A stretch of 11,333 bases of DNA from Zeimonas sp036675585 (GTDB taxonomy: Bacteria > Pseudomonadota > Gammaproteobacteria > Burkholderiales > Burkholderiaceae_E), in contig JAKFES010000076.1 in assembly GCA_036675585.1 (NCBI GenBank), forward strand, positions 1 through 11,333, written 5' to 3'. Below are positions 1-7,454 of the stretch, one piece after another. Under the pieces are notes generated by a model. The model was not told the DNA's origin, searched no databases, and was given only the letters and a program-made list of their open reading frames with translations. Both the position numbers and the translations under genes were made by a program. The stretch's first letter is position 1; each line of letters opens with the position of its first letter.

Positions 1-280
1 GGGGGGATGTGGGTGGCACCGGGAGCGCGAGCGGCGCGGGTGGCGCCGGCGCCGGCGCCTCCATCGCGCGCGATGCCGTCGGTGCCGAAGCCGGGGCGGC
101 CATCGCGTGCTCGCGACTCGCCGCAACGTCGGCCGCGGGCGCCGGCGGCGCGATCAGCGCGACCTCGATCGGCCGGACCGTTTCGGGCGGCGACGGTGCG
201 GAGAGGCCGAAAGCACCGGCGATCACGACCGCATGCAAGGCGACCGCGCCCGCCGCAGCCGTGAGCCTCGAGAGGTCCAT
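1..280 (-). CDS. tonB: TonB-type energy transducer, N-terminal part (cut by window edge)
   Basis: The minus-strand frame opens with ATG at 280 and stays open to position 1 (93 codons, no stop). Residues 8-28 form one hydrophobic helix, VALHAVVIAGAFGL at its core, with a histidine at residue 16 where the TonB transmembrane helix carries its functional His. A segment reading RPIEVALIAPPAPAA (37-51) follows, then a long Pro/Ala stretch (63-93). This is the usual TonB plan: inner-membrane anchor, short conserved strand, Pro-rich periplasmic spacer. The C-terminal domain that contacts TonB-dependent receptors would lie outside the window. TonB passes proton-motive-force energy from ExbB/ExbD to outer-membrane receptors for siderophores, heme or cobalamin. 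The start is favoured because it sits just before the helix, although no Shine-Dalgarno precedes it. A Pro-rich TolA-like protein is the main alternative. Longer plus-strand frames here look like GC-rich shadows. Confidence 0.72.
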   Translation of the reverse strand, partial: MDLSRLTAAAGAVALHAVVIAGAFGLSAPSPPETVRPIEVALIAPPAPAADVAASREHAMAAPASAPTASRAMEAPAPAPPAPLALPVPPTSP

Positions 281-287
281 GCGGGGG

Positions 288-293
288 ATTATA
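288..293 (-). promoter_or_regulatory. Consensus -10 hexamer of the tonB promoter, 7 nt before the start codon
   Basis: The minus strand reads TATAAT, a perfect sigma-70 -10 box, followed by CCCCCGC and then the ATG at 280. No good -35 hexamer lies 16-18 nt upstream. Initiation 6-8 nt after the -10 would put the mRNA start at or next to the AUG, so the transcript may be leaderless. No Fur-box-like inverted repeat is visible beside it, although tonB is often iron-regulated. Confidence 0.45.
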
Positions 294-405
294 GAAGCGG
301 GTGGCGGGCCGACCCGGGAGCGCGCGTCGCGTCATGGTGCTGCACGCCCCCCTTCGCACGCCCCCGTGCAGGCCGGTCGACGCACGAACAGCCCGAGGCC
401 CTCGA

Positions 406-471
406 GCGTTGCCCGCGGCCGGCCGGCTCGGTCGCACGATGCGAACCGGACCGGCCGGCGGTGGGCAACGC
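406..471. repeat. Imperfect inverted repeat / large hairpin
   Basis: The arms at 406-426 and 451-471 are reverse complements at 19 of 21 positions. The 24-nt interior continues the fold: CGGTCGCA, the loop CGA, then TGCGAACCG pairs with one bulged A. Together this makes an almost continuous 66-nt stem-loop. It lies between divergent genes, where a terminator is not needed, and has no adjoining T-tract. Possible roles are a protein-binding palindrome, a structured leader or small RNA, or an intergenic repeat family. Confidence 0.6.
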
Positions 472-643
472 GTGGCGCTACGCGCGAACTTTCGTTCCCG
501 GCGCCCCAGCACGGCTCGGATCGGACCACGTCCGCGAATCCAGAACATTCCAGTTCCGTCACGTCCGTCTTGCGGGGACCCAAAAGCAGCGTTCGAAAGC
601 CCCGGCGGGCGACCGTGCAGGCGAATCCCCGTAAGCTCGGCCG

Positions 644-1639
644 ATGCCGATTCGCGCACCGACGATCCGCCCGCGCCCGCGCTCATCGCGACGCCTGCGC
701 GTCGCATGCCGTGCATCCGTTGCCGCCGCGACGCGCCTGCCCGCGCTCACACTGGCGCTCGCGCTCGCGCTCGGCGCGTGCGCCGCACCGGGTCTCCCGT
801 CGTCGCAGCCACCGGCGCAGGCCGCCGCGATCGTCGATCGCGCGCCGCCCTTGCCGGCCGACGTGCGCGCCGCCGACATCGTGCTGCTCGGCGAGGTGCA
901 CGACAACGCGTTGCAACATCGGTTGCGCCTGCGCTGGCTCGAGGCGCTCGCCGACGCGCATCCGATCGCGATCGCGCTCGAGCAGTTCGATGCCGATCGC
1001 CAGGAGGCGCTCGATCGTGCGCTCTCGCTCGAGGCGCAGGCACGGCGCCCCGTCTCCGACGCGCCGGCGCGTGCGCGCCGGGTCGCCGAAGCGGCCGGTT
1101 TCGATTTCGATGGCTGGGACTGGGAACTGTACCGGCCGGTGATCGAACTCGCGCTGCGGCGCGGACTTCCGCTCGTCGCGGCGAACCTGTCGGCGGCCGA
1201 GACGGCTCGCGTCGCGCGCGGCGAGGTGCCGGCGGCGCCACTTGCGCCGGGCTGGAGCGCGGGCGACGCCGAAGCGATGCGCACGTCGATCCGCGAGGGG
1301 CATTGCGGCCTGCTGCCCGAGAACGCGGTCGGCGCGATGGCCGACGCGCAGCGCACGCGCGATGCGCGGCTCGCCCGCGCGGTGGCCGATGCGCGCGCCC
1401 GTACCGGCCTGCCGGTCGTGCTGCTGGCCGGCAACGGACACCTGCGCCGCGACATCGGCGTCCCGAGGTACCTCGAGGCGCTGCGCCCGAGCGATCGCAT
1501 CGTCTCGGTGGCACTGCTCGAGAGCGAGGGTGCGCTTCAGCCCGAGCCCTTCGATCGCGTGCTGCGCACGCGCGCGCAGCCCAGGGAGGATCCGTGTGCC
1601 GCGCTGCGACGCGCGTGGAAGAACGGCACGCCGCGCTGA
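644..1639 (+). CDS. ChaN-family (DUF399) putative heme/iron-binding lipoprotein
   Basis: This 331-residue protein has a basic N-terminus, a hydrophobic stretch at 33-45 and a lipobox-like LGAC with the acylated cysteine at 46, so it is probably an exported lipoprotein. The mature part shows the ChaN/DUF399 pattern: a strand plus LGEVHDN at 82-88, ALEQFD at 111-116, the segment DWELYRPVIELA at 159-170, HCGLLPE at 220-226, and AGNGHLRRDIG near 262-272. ChaN proteins bind stacked heme dimers and are linked to iron uptake; here that function is inferred from the family. The long charged n-region (about 30 residues) means the true start could be somewhat downstream, but no better start with a Shine-Dalgarno is visible. 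It is divergent from tonB, which fits a heme/iron theme, and meets dapB tail to tail. Confidence 0.82.
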   Translation: MPIRAPTIRPRPRSSRRLRVACRASVAAATRLPALTLALALALGACAAPGLPSSQPPAQAAAIVDRAPPLPADVRAADIVLLGEVHDNALQHRLRLRWLEALADAHPIAIALEQFDADRQEALDRALSLEAQARRPVSDAPARARRVAEAAGFDFDGWDWELYRPVIELALRRGLPLVAANLSAAETARVARGEVPAAPLAPGWSAGDAEAMRTSIREGHCGLLPENAVGAMADAQRTRDARLARAVADARARTGLPVVLLAGNGHLRRDIGVPRYLEALRPSDRIVSVALLESEGALQPEPFDRVLRTRAQPREDPCAALRRAWKNGTPR

Positions 1640-1652
1640 TTCGTCAGTCGCG
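1632..1652. terminator. Hairpin containing both convergent stop codons (candidate bidirectional terminator)
   Basis: CGCGCTGA (1632-1639), the loop TTCG (1640-1643), then TCAG, a bulged T and CGCG (1644-1652) form an 8-bp stem on a UUCG tetraloop. The stop codon of the ChaN-family gene (1637-1639) and that of dapB (1644-1646, minus strand) both sit inside the stem. No U-tract follows on either side, so it is not a canonical intrinsic terminator. It is the only structure placed to separate these two transcripts. Confidence 0.35.
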
Positions 1653-2450
1653 CAGGCCGAGCACGTCCTGCATGTCGAACAGGCCGCGTTCGCGACCGGC
1701 GAGGAAGCGGCACGCGCGCAGCGCGCCGTGCGCGTAGGTCACGCGACTCGCCGAGCGGTGCGTGATCTCGATGCGCTCGCCGGTGCCGGCGAACAGCACC
1801 GTGTGGTCGCCGACGATGTCGCCGCCGCGAACGGTGGCGAAGCCGATCGTCTTCGCGTCGCGCTCGCCGGTGAAGCCTTCGCGCCCGAAGACGGCGACCT
1901 CGCGCAGGTTGCGCCCGAGCGCCTGCGCGACCACCTCGCCCATCTTCAGTGCGGTGCCCGAGGGCGCATCGACCTTGTGCCGATGGTGCGCCTCGACGAT
2001 TTCGACGTCGTATTCCGCGCCGAGGATCCGCGCGGCGACCTCGAGCAGCTTGAAGGTGACGTTCACGCCCACGCTCATGTTCGGCGCGAACACGATCGGG
2101 ATGCGCGCGGCCGCGTTCGCGATCGCCTCGCGTCCGGCTTCGTCGAAGCCGGTCGTACCGATGACCAGCGCGGTGCCGCGCGCCGCGGCCGCGCGCACAT
2201 GCTCGAGCGTGCCTTGCGGGCGCGTGAAGTCGATGAGGAACTGCGCGTCGGCGAGCCCCGCGCCGATGTCGTCGGTGATCGTCACCCCGCTCGCGCGGCC
2301 GAGGAAATCGGCCGCATCGCGCCCGAGCGCCGGGCTGGTCGCGACGTCGAGCGCGCCGACCAGCCGTGCATCGGGATCGTCGAGCACCGCTTCGATCAGC
2401 ATCCGGCCCATTCGCCCCGAGGCGCCGGCGATCGCGATGCGCATCGTCAT
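1644..2450 (-). CDS. dapB: 4-hydroxy-tetrahydrodipicolinate reductase
   Basis: DapB reduces 4-hydroxy-tetrahydrodipicolinate with NAD(P)H in the diaminopimelate/lysine pathway, supplying cell-wall cross-links and lysine from the cytoplasm. The 268-residue length is normal for the family. The Rossmann loop GASGRMGRM is at 9-17, the strand with IDFTRP at 73-78, and IGTTGF at 97-102. The family signature EAHHRHKVDAPSGT is at 153-166, with the catalytic His at 155 or 156 and the substrate-binding Lys at 159. The start at 2450 makes a 4-nt ATGA overlap with the bamE stop, so translation is probably coupled to bamE. An in-frame ATG two codons later is an alternative. No separate Shine-Dalgarno is evident. 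Confidence 0.97.
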   Translation of the reverse strand: MTMRIAIAGASGRMGRMLIEAVLDDPDARLVGALDVATSPALGRDAADFLGRASGVTITDDIGAGLADAQFLIDFTRPQGTLEHVRAAAARGTALVIGTTGFDEAGREAIANAAARIPIVFAPNMSVGVNVTFKLLEVAARILGAEYDVEIVEAHHRHKVDAPSGTALKMGEVVAQALGRNLREVAVFGREGFTGERDAKTIGFATVRGGDIVGDHTVLFAGTGERIEITHRSASRVTYAHGALRACRFLAGRERGLFDMQDVLGLRD

Positions 2451-2941
2451 GGCTGCCGGGCCGCGGTGTCGGACGGGCGGTAGCCGGGGAGCGCCGGGTC
2501 CGACGGGTCCTCGCGCTCGGGCAGCGGATCGGCCTCGATCGACGTGACCCGGTCGTCGCGGAACCGCACCGTCACCTTGCGTTGCTCGACGTCGCCGCTC
2601 GGGAACTTGTAGCGGAAGACGTAATCCCAGCGGTCGGGATGGAACATGTCGCGCAGCAGCGGCGTACCGAGCAGGAAACGCACCTGGTCGCGCGTCATCC
2701 CTTCCTTCACGCGATCGACGGTTTCGCGCGTCAGGTAGTTGCCCTGCGGCAGGTCGATGCGGTAGGGCTGGAGCAGGCCGCTGCGGTTCGGGTCGTTGAT
2801 CGAGCAGCCGGCGGCGAGCGAGGCGGCGGCGAGCACCGCGAGCACGGCGAGCGGGCGGCGGATTCGCGACGGGCCGCGGACGGCGGGTGCGCGCGGCGTT
2901 GCGGCGCACCGGGCAGAGGCGGGCGGAAAGACCTGGAACAT
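2447..2941 (-). CDS. bamE: Outer membrane protein assembly factor BamE (SmpA/OmlA lipoprotein)
   Basis: BamE is a small lipoprotein of the BAM complex, which folds beta-barrel proteins into the outer membrane. The 164-residue protein has a hydrophobic segment at 30-45 and a clear lipobox LAAGC with the lipidated cysteine at 46. The SmpA/OmlA domain covers about 55-140 and includes QPYRIDLPQGNYL, GMTRDQVRFLLGTPL and WDYVFRYKF. The C-terminal tail beyond about 140 is Pro/Asp-rich and probably disordered. The 30-residue n-region before the signal helix is long, and no downstream ATG or GTG would give a more normal signal peptide. It is the first gene of a pair with dapB and diverges from fur, an arrangement known from pseudomonads and other proteobacteria (fur-omlA). 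Confidence 0.93.
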   Translation of the reverse strand: MFQVFPPASARCAATPRAPAVRGPSRIRRPLAVLAVLAAASLAAGCSINDPNRSGLLQPYRIDLPQGNYLTRETVDRVKEGMTRDQVRFLLGTPLLRDMFHPDRWDYVFRYKFPSGDVEQRKVTVRFRDDRVTSIEADPLPEREDPSDPALPGYRPSDTAARQP

Positions 2942-2976
2942 GGCTTCGAACGGGCGCTGCGAGCGGTAGCAGACGC

Positions 2977-2983
2977 TATCATA
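2977..2983. promoter_or_regulatory. Overlapping -10-like elements between bamE and fur
   Basis: The plus strand reads TATCAT (2977-2982) towards fur and the minus strand reads TATGAT (2978-2983) towards bamE, so one AT-rich island in a GC-rich interval could serve both genes. This would give a leader of about 30 nt for bamE and about 80 nt for fur. No matching -35 boxes are apparent, so the call rests on the -10 boxes and on the known divergent fur-omlA promoter arrangement in pseudomonads. Confidence 0.35.
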
Positions 2984-3066
2984 CGGGGACGTGCGGCCGC
3001 CCGGCGGCGCCTTCTTCCCGCTTTCGCGCCGCGTCGATTCCTTCCACGGCTTCCCCGCATCCCGCC

Positions 3067-3495
3067 ATGTCGATCACCGCCGAACTGAAAAGCATGGGCC
3101 TGAAGGCGACCGCGCCTCGCCTGAAGATCCTCGAGATCTTCCAGAACGGCCGGCAGCGGCACATGAGCGCCGAAGACGTGTACCGGGAGCTGCTCGCCGA
3201 GAACCAGGAGATCGGGCTCGCCACCGTCTACCGCGTGCTCACGCAGTTCGAGCAGGCCGGCTTGCTCAAGCGCAGCAACTTCGAGGCGGGCAAGGCGGTG
3301 TTCGAGCTCGAGGAGGGCACGCACCACGACCACCTCGTGTGCGTCGATTGCGGGCGCGTCGAGGAGTTCTACGACGCCGAGATCGAGCGGCGGCAGCAGA
3401 CGATCGCCGCCGAGCACGGGTTCAAGCTGCAGGATCATGCGCTGTCGTTGTACGGCAGCTGCACCAAGGAAGACTGCGAGCACCGTCGCCGCTGA
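3067..3495 (+). CDS. fur: Ferric uptake regulator Fur
   Basis: Fur is a dimeric cytoplasmic repressor that binds DNA with ferrous iron and controls iron uptake and storage. The 142 residues match the usual length. The winged helix occupies about 10-80 (APRLKILEIF, the recognition-helix region IGLATVYRVLTQFEQAG). Metal ligands align with E. coli Fur shifted by one residue: regulatory site H32, E80, H87, H89; second site H86, D88, E107, H124; and two cysteine pairs, C92/C95 and C132/C137, for structural zinc. The frame is open about 60 codons further upstream, but the ATG at 3067 gives the normal Fur N-terminus and the upstream translation is unstructured. No strong Shine-Dalgarno is present. 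It diverges from bamE. Confidence 0.97.
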   Translation: MSITAELKSMGLKATAPRLKILEIFQNGRQRHMSAEDVYRELLAENQEIGLATVYRVLTQFEQAGLLKRSNFEAGKAVFELEEGTHHDHLVCVDCGRVEEFYDAEIERRQQTIAAEHGFKLQDHALSLYGSCTKEDCEHRRR

Positions 3496-3506
3496 GCGCG
3501 CGGCGA
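3486..3506 (+). terminator. GC-rich stem-loop over the fur stop codon
   Basis: TCGCCGC (3486-3492) and GCGGCGA (3500-3506) form a perfect 7-bp stem with a 7-nt loop that contains the fur stop codon. No T-tract follows. It may help end or protect fur mRNA, but short GC stems arise easily by chance in this composition. Confidence 0.25.
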
Positions 3507-3532
3507 GGCGCGGGGCCGGGGGGCCTCGGGCT

Positions 3533-3563
3533 GCTCGTCGTGCAGGCGATCGGGTCGACGAGC
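3533..3563. repeat. Inverted repeat in the fur-recN convergent interval
   Basis: GCTCGTCG (3533-3540) and CGACGAGC (3556-3563) are perfect 8-bp arms around a 15-nt loop. The interval of 231 bp also holds GAATCG/CGATTC (3629-3634/3638-3643), CCCGG/CCGGG (3643-3647/3651-3655) and the 12-bp palindrome CGAAGCGCTTCG (3671-3682). None is followed by a T-tract. They are candidates for factor-assisted termination of fur and recN. Confidence 0.35.
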
Positions 3564-3726
3564 GGGGCTGAATTGGTACGCAGGTTCGCGTGCCCGCGGA
3601 GGCACGCCTGGCGCTGCCGCCGCCGGCCGAATCGCGCCGATTCCCGGAAACCGGGTGCGTGGACAACGCGCGAAGCGCTTCGTGGCGTCCGCCGATTCGG
3701 GACCGGTTCGGTGATTTCCCGTCGGG

Positions 3727-5379
3727 TCAGCGGCCCTGCGCGAGCATTTCGCGCGCGTGCTTGCGGGTGGTGGGCGTGATGTCGGCGCCGCCGAGCATGC
3801 GGGCGATCTCGTCGACGCGGGCGTTGCGCTCGAGCGACTCGATGTTGCTCACGGTGGTCTGGCCGACGGTGTTCTTCGTGACGCGCCAGTGACGGTGCGC
3901 CTTGGCGGCGACTTGCGGCAGGTGGGTGACGCACAGCACCTGGCGCGTTTCGCCGAGCGTTCGCATCAGCTCGCCGACCGCATCGGCGACGGCGCCGCCG
4001 ACGCCGGCGTCGGCTTCGTCGAAGACGAGCGTGGGCACCGGGTTCGCCTGCGCGGCGAGCGCCGCGATCGCCAGCCCGATGCGCGACAGCTCGCCGCCGG
4101 AGGCGACTTTCGATAGCGCGCGCGGTGTGGCGCCGGCGTGCGCGGCAACGCGGAACTCGATCGTGTCGACGCCCGAGGCGGCCGGCTCGGTCGGCTCGAA
4201 AGCGATCTCCAGCTTGCCGCCCGCCATGCCGAGCGCCGCGATGTGCCGGGTGACGCCGTCGGCGAGTCGGGTGGCCGCCTGGCGACGGCGCTTCGACAGG
4301 TCCGCGGCGAGCGTGTCGTAGGCGCTGCGCGCGTGCCCGACCGCTTCGCGCAGCGCATCGACGTCCTGCGCGGCCTGCAGCGCGCGAACCCGCTCGCGCA
4401 GGCGCGCGCGTTCGTCGACCAGCGCCTCGGGCGCGAGGCGCAGCTTGCGCGCCGCGGCGAACAGCGCGCCGACGCGCGCGTCGACCTCGGCGAGGCGCGC
4501 CGGATCGAGGTCGATCCGGTTCGCGTATTCGCGCAGCGCCGATGCCGCCTCGTCGATCTGGATGGCGGCGCTGTCGAGCATCGCGAGCGGCTCGTCGAGC
4601 GAGGTGTCGAACGCGGCGAGCGGACGCAGCCGCTGCACGCACTGGTGCAGGCTCGCGAGCAGCGCATCGTCGCGATCGACGAGCGCATCGGCGGCCGCGC
4701 CGGTACCTTCGATGAGCGAAGCCGCGTGCGCGAGGCGCTTCTGCTCGAGCTCGAGCGCTTCCCATTCGCCCGGTTCGATGCGCAGTGGCTCGAGCTCGCC
4801 GAGCTGCCACTCGAGCCGTTCGCGTTCCAGGGCGAGCTCGCGCGCGCCGTGCTCGGCGGCATCGAGCTCGCGCGTCGCTGCGCGCCAGTCGGCGAACGCG
4901 CGCGCGACCGACTGCGCGAGCGCATCGAGCCCGGCGAAGCCGTCGAGCAGCAGTCGTTGCCCGTCGGCCCGCAGCAGCGATTGCGACGCGTGCTGGCCGT
5001 GGATGTCGACGAGTCGCTCGCCGATCTCGCGCAGCACCGCCGCGGTCGCCGGGTGCCCGTTGACCAGCGCGCGCGACCGGCCGTCGGCGTCGACGACGCG
5101 ACGCAGCAGGACGATTCCCGCGTCGCCCGGCAGCTCGCGTTCGGCGAGCCAGGCGTCGAGCGCCGCGTCGCAGCGGAACTCGGCGGCGATGTCGGCGCGC
5201 GCGCTCCCCTCGCGCACGAACGCCGCGTCGGCGCGCCCGCCGAGCGCGAGCATCAGCGCGTCGAGCAGGATCGACTTGCCGGCGCCGGTTTCCCCGGACA
5301 GTACGGTGAAGCCGGGGCCGAACACGAGCTCGGCCGCGTCGACGATGACGAAGTTCTCGAGTCGGAGGCTCAGCAGCAT
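3727..5379 (-). CDS. recN: DNA repair protein RecN
   Basis: RecN is an SMC-like ATPase that gathers and protects double-strand breaks for RecA-dependent repair. The 550 residues match the family. The N-terminal ATPase half has Walker A GETGAGKS at 29-36 and the HGQH loop at 127-130. A coiled-coil-rich middle runs from about 155 to 370 with many Glu, Arg, Ala and Leu residues. The C-terminal half has the ABC signature ASGGELSR at 426-433, Walker B LVFDEADAG at 451-459, and THLPQVAA at 485-492. It starts 30 bp after nadK in the same direction, so the two are probably one operon. No Shine-Dalgarno stands out before the ATG, and I see no LexA-box-like CTGT-N8-ACAG upstream of recN or nadK, although recN is SOS-induced in E. 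coli. Confidence 0.97.
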   Translation of the reverse strand: MLLSLRLENFVIVDAAELVFGPGFTVLSGETGAGKSILLDALMLALGGRADAAFVREGSARADIAAEFRCDAALDAWLAERELPGDAGIVLLRRVVDADGRSRALVNGHPATAAVLREIGERLVDIHGQHASQSLLRADGQRLLLDGFAGLDALAQSVARAFADWRAATRELDAAEHGARELALERERLEWQLGELEPLRIEPGEWEALELEQKRLAHAASLIEGTGAAADALVDRDDALLASLHQCVQRLRPLAAFDTSLDEPLAMLDSAAIQIDEAASALREYANRIDLDPARLAEVDARVGALFAAARKLRLAPEALVDERARLRERVRALQAAQDVDALREAVGHARSAYDTLAADLSKRRRQAATRLADGVTRHIAALGMAGGKLEIAFEPTEPAASGVDTIEFRVAAHAGATPRALSKVASGGELSRIGLAIAALAAQANPVPTLVFDEADAGVGGAVADAVGELMRTLGETRQVLCVTHLPQVAAKAHRHWRVTKNTVGQTTVSNIESLERNARVDEIARMLGGADITPTTRKHAREMLAQGR

Positions 5380-5409
5380 CGGAGGCGCGGAAAGGCGGAG
5401 GACGGACGT

Positions 5410-6303
5410 TCAGCGCTGGATCGCGCGCAGGCTCGGCAACTCGTGCCAGTTCAGCTTCCCGCGCAGCGTGGCGAAATAGCTGTAGTCGGGCGGATGCAGG
5501 AAGCGCGTGTGGAACGGCGCGCGCTGCACGACGATGTCGTCGCCCACGTGCAGGTCGTTGAACACCTGCATGTCGCCGGCCACGCGCGGCTCGCGCCCGT
5601 CGATGACGCGTACGGTGATCGTGACGTCGTCGGGCAGCGTGATCGGACGATTCGACAGCGACTGCGGCGCGACCGGGACCAGCACGATGCCCTTGAGCTG
5701 CGGATGCAGGATCGGGCCGCTGGCCGACAGCGCGTAGGCGGTCGAGCCGGTCGGCGTCGCGATGATCAGCCCGTCGGCGCGCTGGCTGTACATGTAGTGA
5801 TCGTCGACGTGCACCTGGAGCTCGATCATCCCGGTGCGCGACGAGCGGTTGACGACGACGTCGTTCAGCGCGAGCTCGCTCCAGACGATTTCCTGTCCGC
5901 GCACGACGCGCGCGGTCAGCAGCGTGCGCTCCTCGGACTCGAAATGGCCTTCGAGAATCGACGTGAGCGCCTGCCGCCAGGCGCCGAGCCCGATGTCGGT
6001 GATGAAGCCCAGGCGCCCGGCATTGATGCCGACCAGCGGCACCTCGCGCGGCGCGAGCGCGCGCGCGGCGCCGAGCATGGTTCCGTCGCCGCCCAGCGCA
6101 ATGGCCAGATCGGCTTCGTCGCCGATCCGCTCCATGCTGGCGACGTCGAAATCGCGCGACCCGCCGGCGGTGGCCGCGTGCTCCTCCATGAGCACCGATA
6201 CCCCGCGCGTGCGCAGGAACGCGGCGATGCCGAACAGCGCCTCGGCGACCTCCTCGGATTCCCAGCGCCCGATCAGCGCCACCCGTTGGAACGCGTTCTT
6301 CAT
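5410..6303 (-). CDS. nadK: NAD kinase
   Basis: NadK phosphorylates NAD to NADP in the cytoplasm using ATP or, in some bacteria, polyphosphate. The 297 residues match the family. The nucleotide-binding motif GGDGTML is at 71-77 with the catalytic Asp at 73. NAGRLGF is at 94-100, the ND pair at 148-149, and the glycine-rich TPTGSTAYALSASGP at 183-197. The start at 6303 (MKNAFQRVALIGRW) gives the expected N-terminus; the frame continues 38 codons upstream, but those residues look random and would cover the promoter. It diverges from hrcA and precedes recN by 30 bp. Confidence 0.96.
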   Translation of the reverse strand: MKNAFQRVALIGRWESEEVAEALFGIAAFLRTRGVSVLMEEHAATAGGSRDFDVASMERIGDEADLAIALGGDGTMLGAARALAPREVPLVGINAGRLGFITDIGLGAWRQALTSILEGHFESEERTLLTARVVRGQEIVWSELALNDVVVNRSSRTGMIELQVHVDDHYMYSQRADGLIIATPTGSTAYALSASGPILHPQLKGIVLVPVAPQSLSNRPITLPDDVTITVRVIDGREPRVAGDMQVFNDLHVGDDIVVQRAPFHTRFLHPPDYSYFATLRGKLNWHELPSLRAIQR

Positions 6304-6309
6304 CCGGGG

Positions 6310-6318
6310 ATTAGAGCA
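6310..6318 (-). promoter_or_regulatory. Extended -10 element of the nadK-recN promoter
   Basis: The minus strand reads TGCTCTAAT, which is an extended -10 (TG, one base, then TCTAAT, 5 of 6 matches). It is followed by CCCCGG and the nadK ATG. No -35 hexamer is recognisable, as allowed for extended -10 promoters. The spacing puts the transcript start at or very near the AUG, so nadK mRNA may be leaderless. Confidence 0.4.
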
Positions 6319-6394
6319 TAGGCCACCGCATGCGCGGGCAGCGGGGCGGCGAATCGGCGTCGACCGCACGGGCGAGGCCGGGTGGGCACCGAGC

Positions 6395-6422
6395 TTGCAC
6401 TGGCGCCGCCTGCCCATACAAT
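6395..6422 (+). promoter_or_regulatory. Sigma-70 promoter of hrcA-hemH
   Basis: TTGCAC (6395-6400), a 16-nt spacer, then TACAAT (6417-6422) form a good sigma-70 promoter. The -10 ends 6 nt before the hrcA ATG at 6429, so transcription should begin at about the start codon itself. AAGG (6424-6427) is only one base from the AUG and partly upstream of the predicted mRNA start, so it is unlikely to work as a Shine-Dalgarno. Confidence 0.62.
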
Positions 6423-6428
6423 GAAGGC

Positions 6429-7448
<1,020 letters not shown>

Positions 7449-7454
7449 CCGCAC

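Larger units (their letters stand above)
281..643. other. Divergent intergenic region between tonB and the ChaN-family gene
   Basis: These 363 bp lie between two divergently read genes. They hold the tonB -10 box (288-293), a strong imperfect hairpin (406-471), and a weak TAnnnT-type -10 candidate (TAAGCT, 632-637) that ends 6 nt before the ChaN start. Base composition is more mixed than in the genes, with AT-richer patches near 485-505 and 540-600. An 83-codon minus-strand frame crosses the region but shows no domain-like content and runs through the hairpin, so I do not call it a gene. Confidence 0.6.

Noticed and set aside
422..431. The 10-mer GCCGGCTCGG shared by the 406-471 hairpin and the arm of the 8570-8775 palindrome
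   Set aside because: It also occurs in recN near 4184, and a handful of such matches is expected by chance at this GC content, so it does not show that the two elements are related.
332..583. An 83-codon minus-strand frame between tonB and the ChaN-family gene
   Set aside because: No Shine-Dalgarno, no recognisable domain, and it runs through the 406-471 hairpin; the stretch is better read as non-coding.
2942..3066. A Fur box between bamE and fur
   Set aside because: The AT-rich patch is only about 7 bp and does not form the 19-bp GATAATGATAATCATTATC-type repeat to any useful degree.
4138..6321. A 727-codon plus-strand open frame opposite recN and nadK
   Set aside because: It is antisense to two well-supported genes, is rich in Arg, Glu and Ala as expected of a third-position-GC shadow frame, and shows no domain.
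6395..6428. TTGCACT near hrcA as half of a CIRCE operator
   Set aside because: There is no matching GAGTGC arm nine bases away; the hexamer is better explained as a -35 box.
6304..6428. LexA operator for the nadK-recN unit
   Set aside because: No CTGT-N8-ACAG-like pair was found in the interval.
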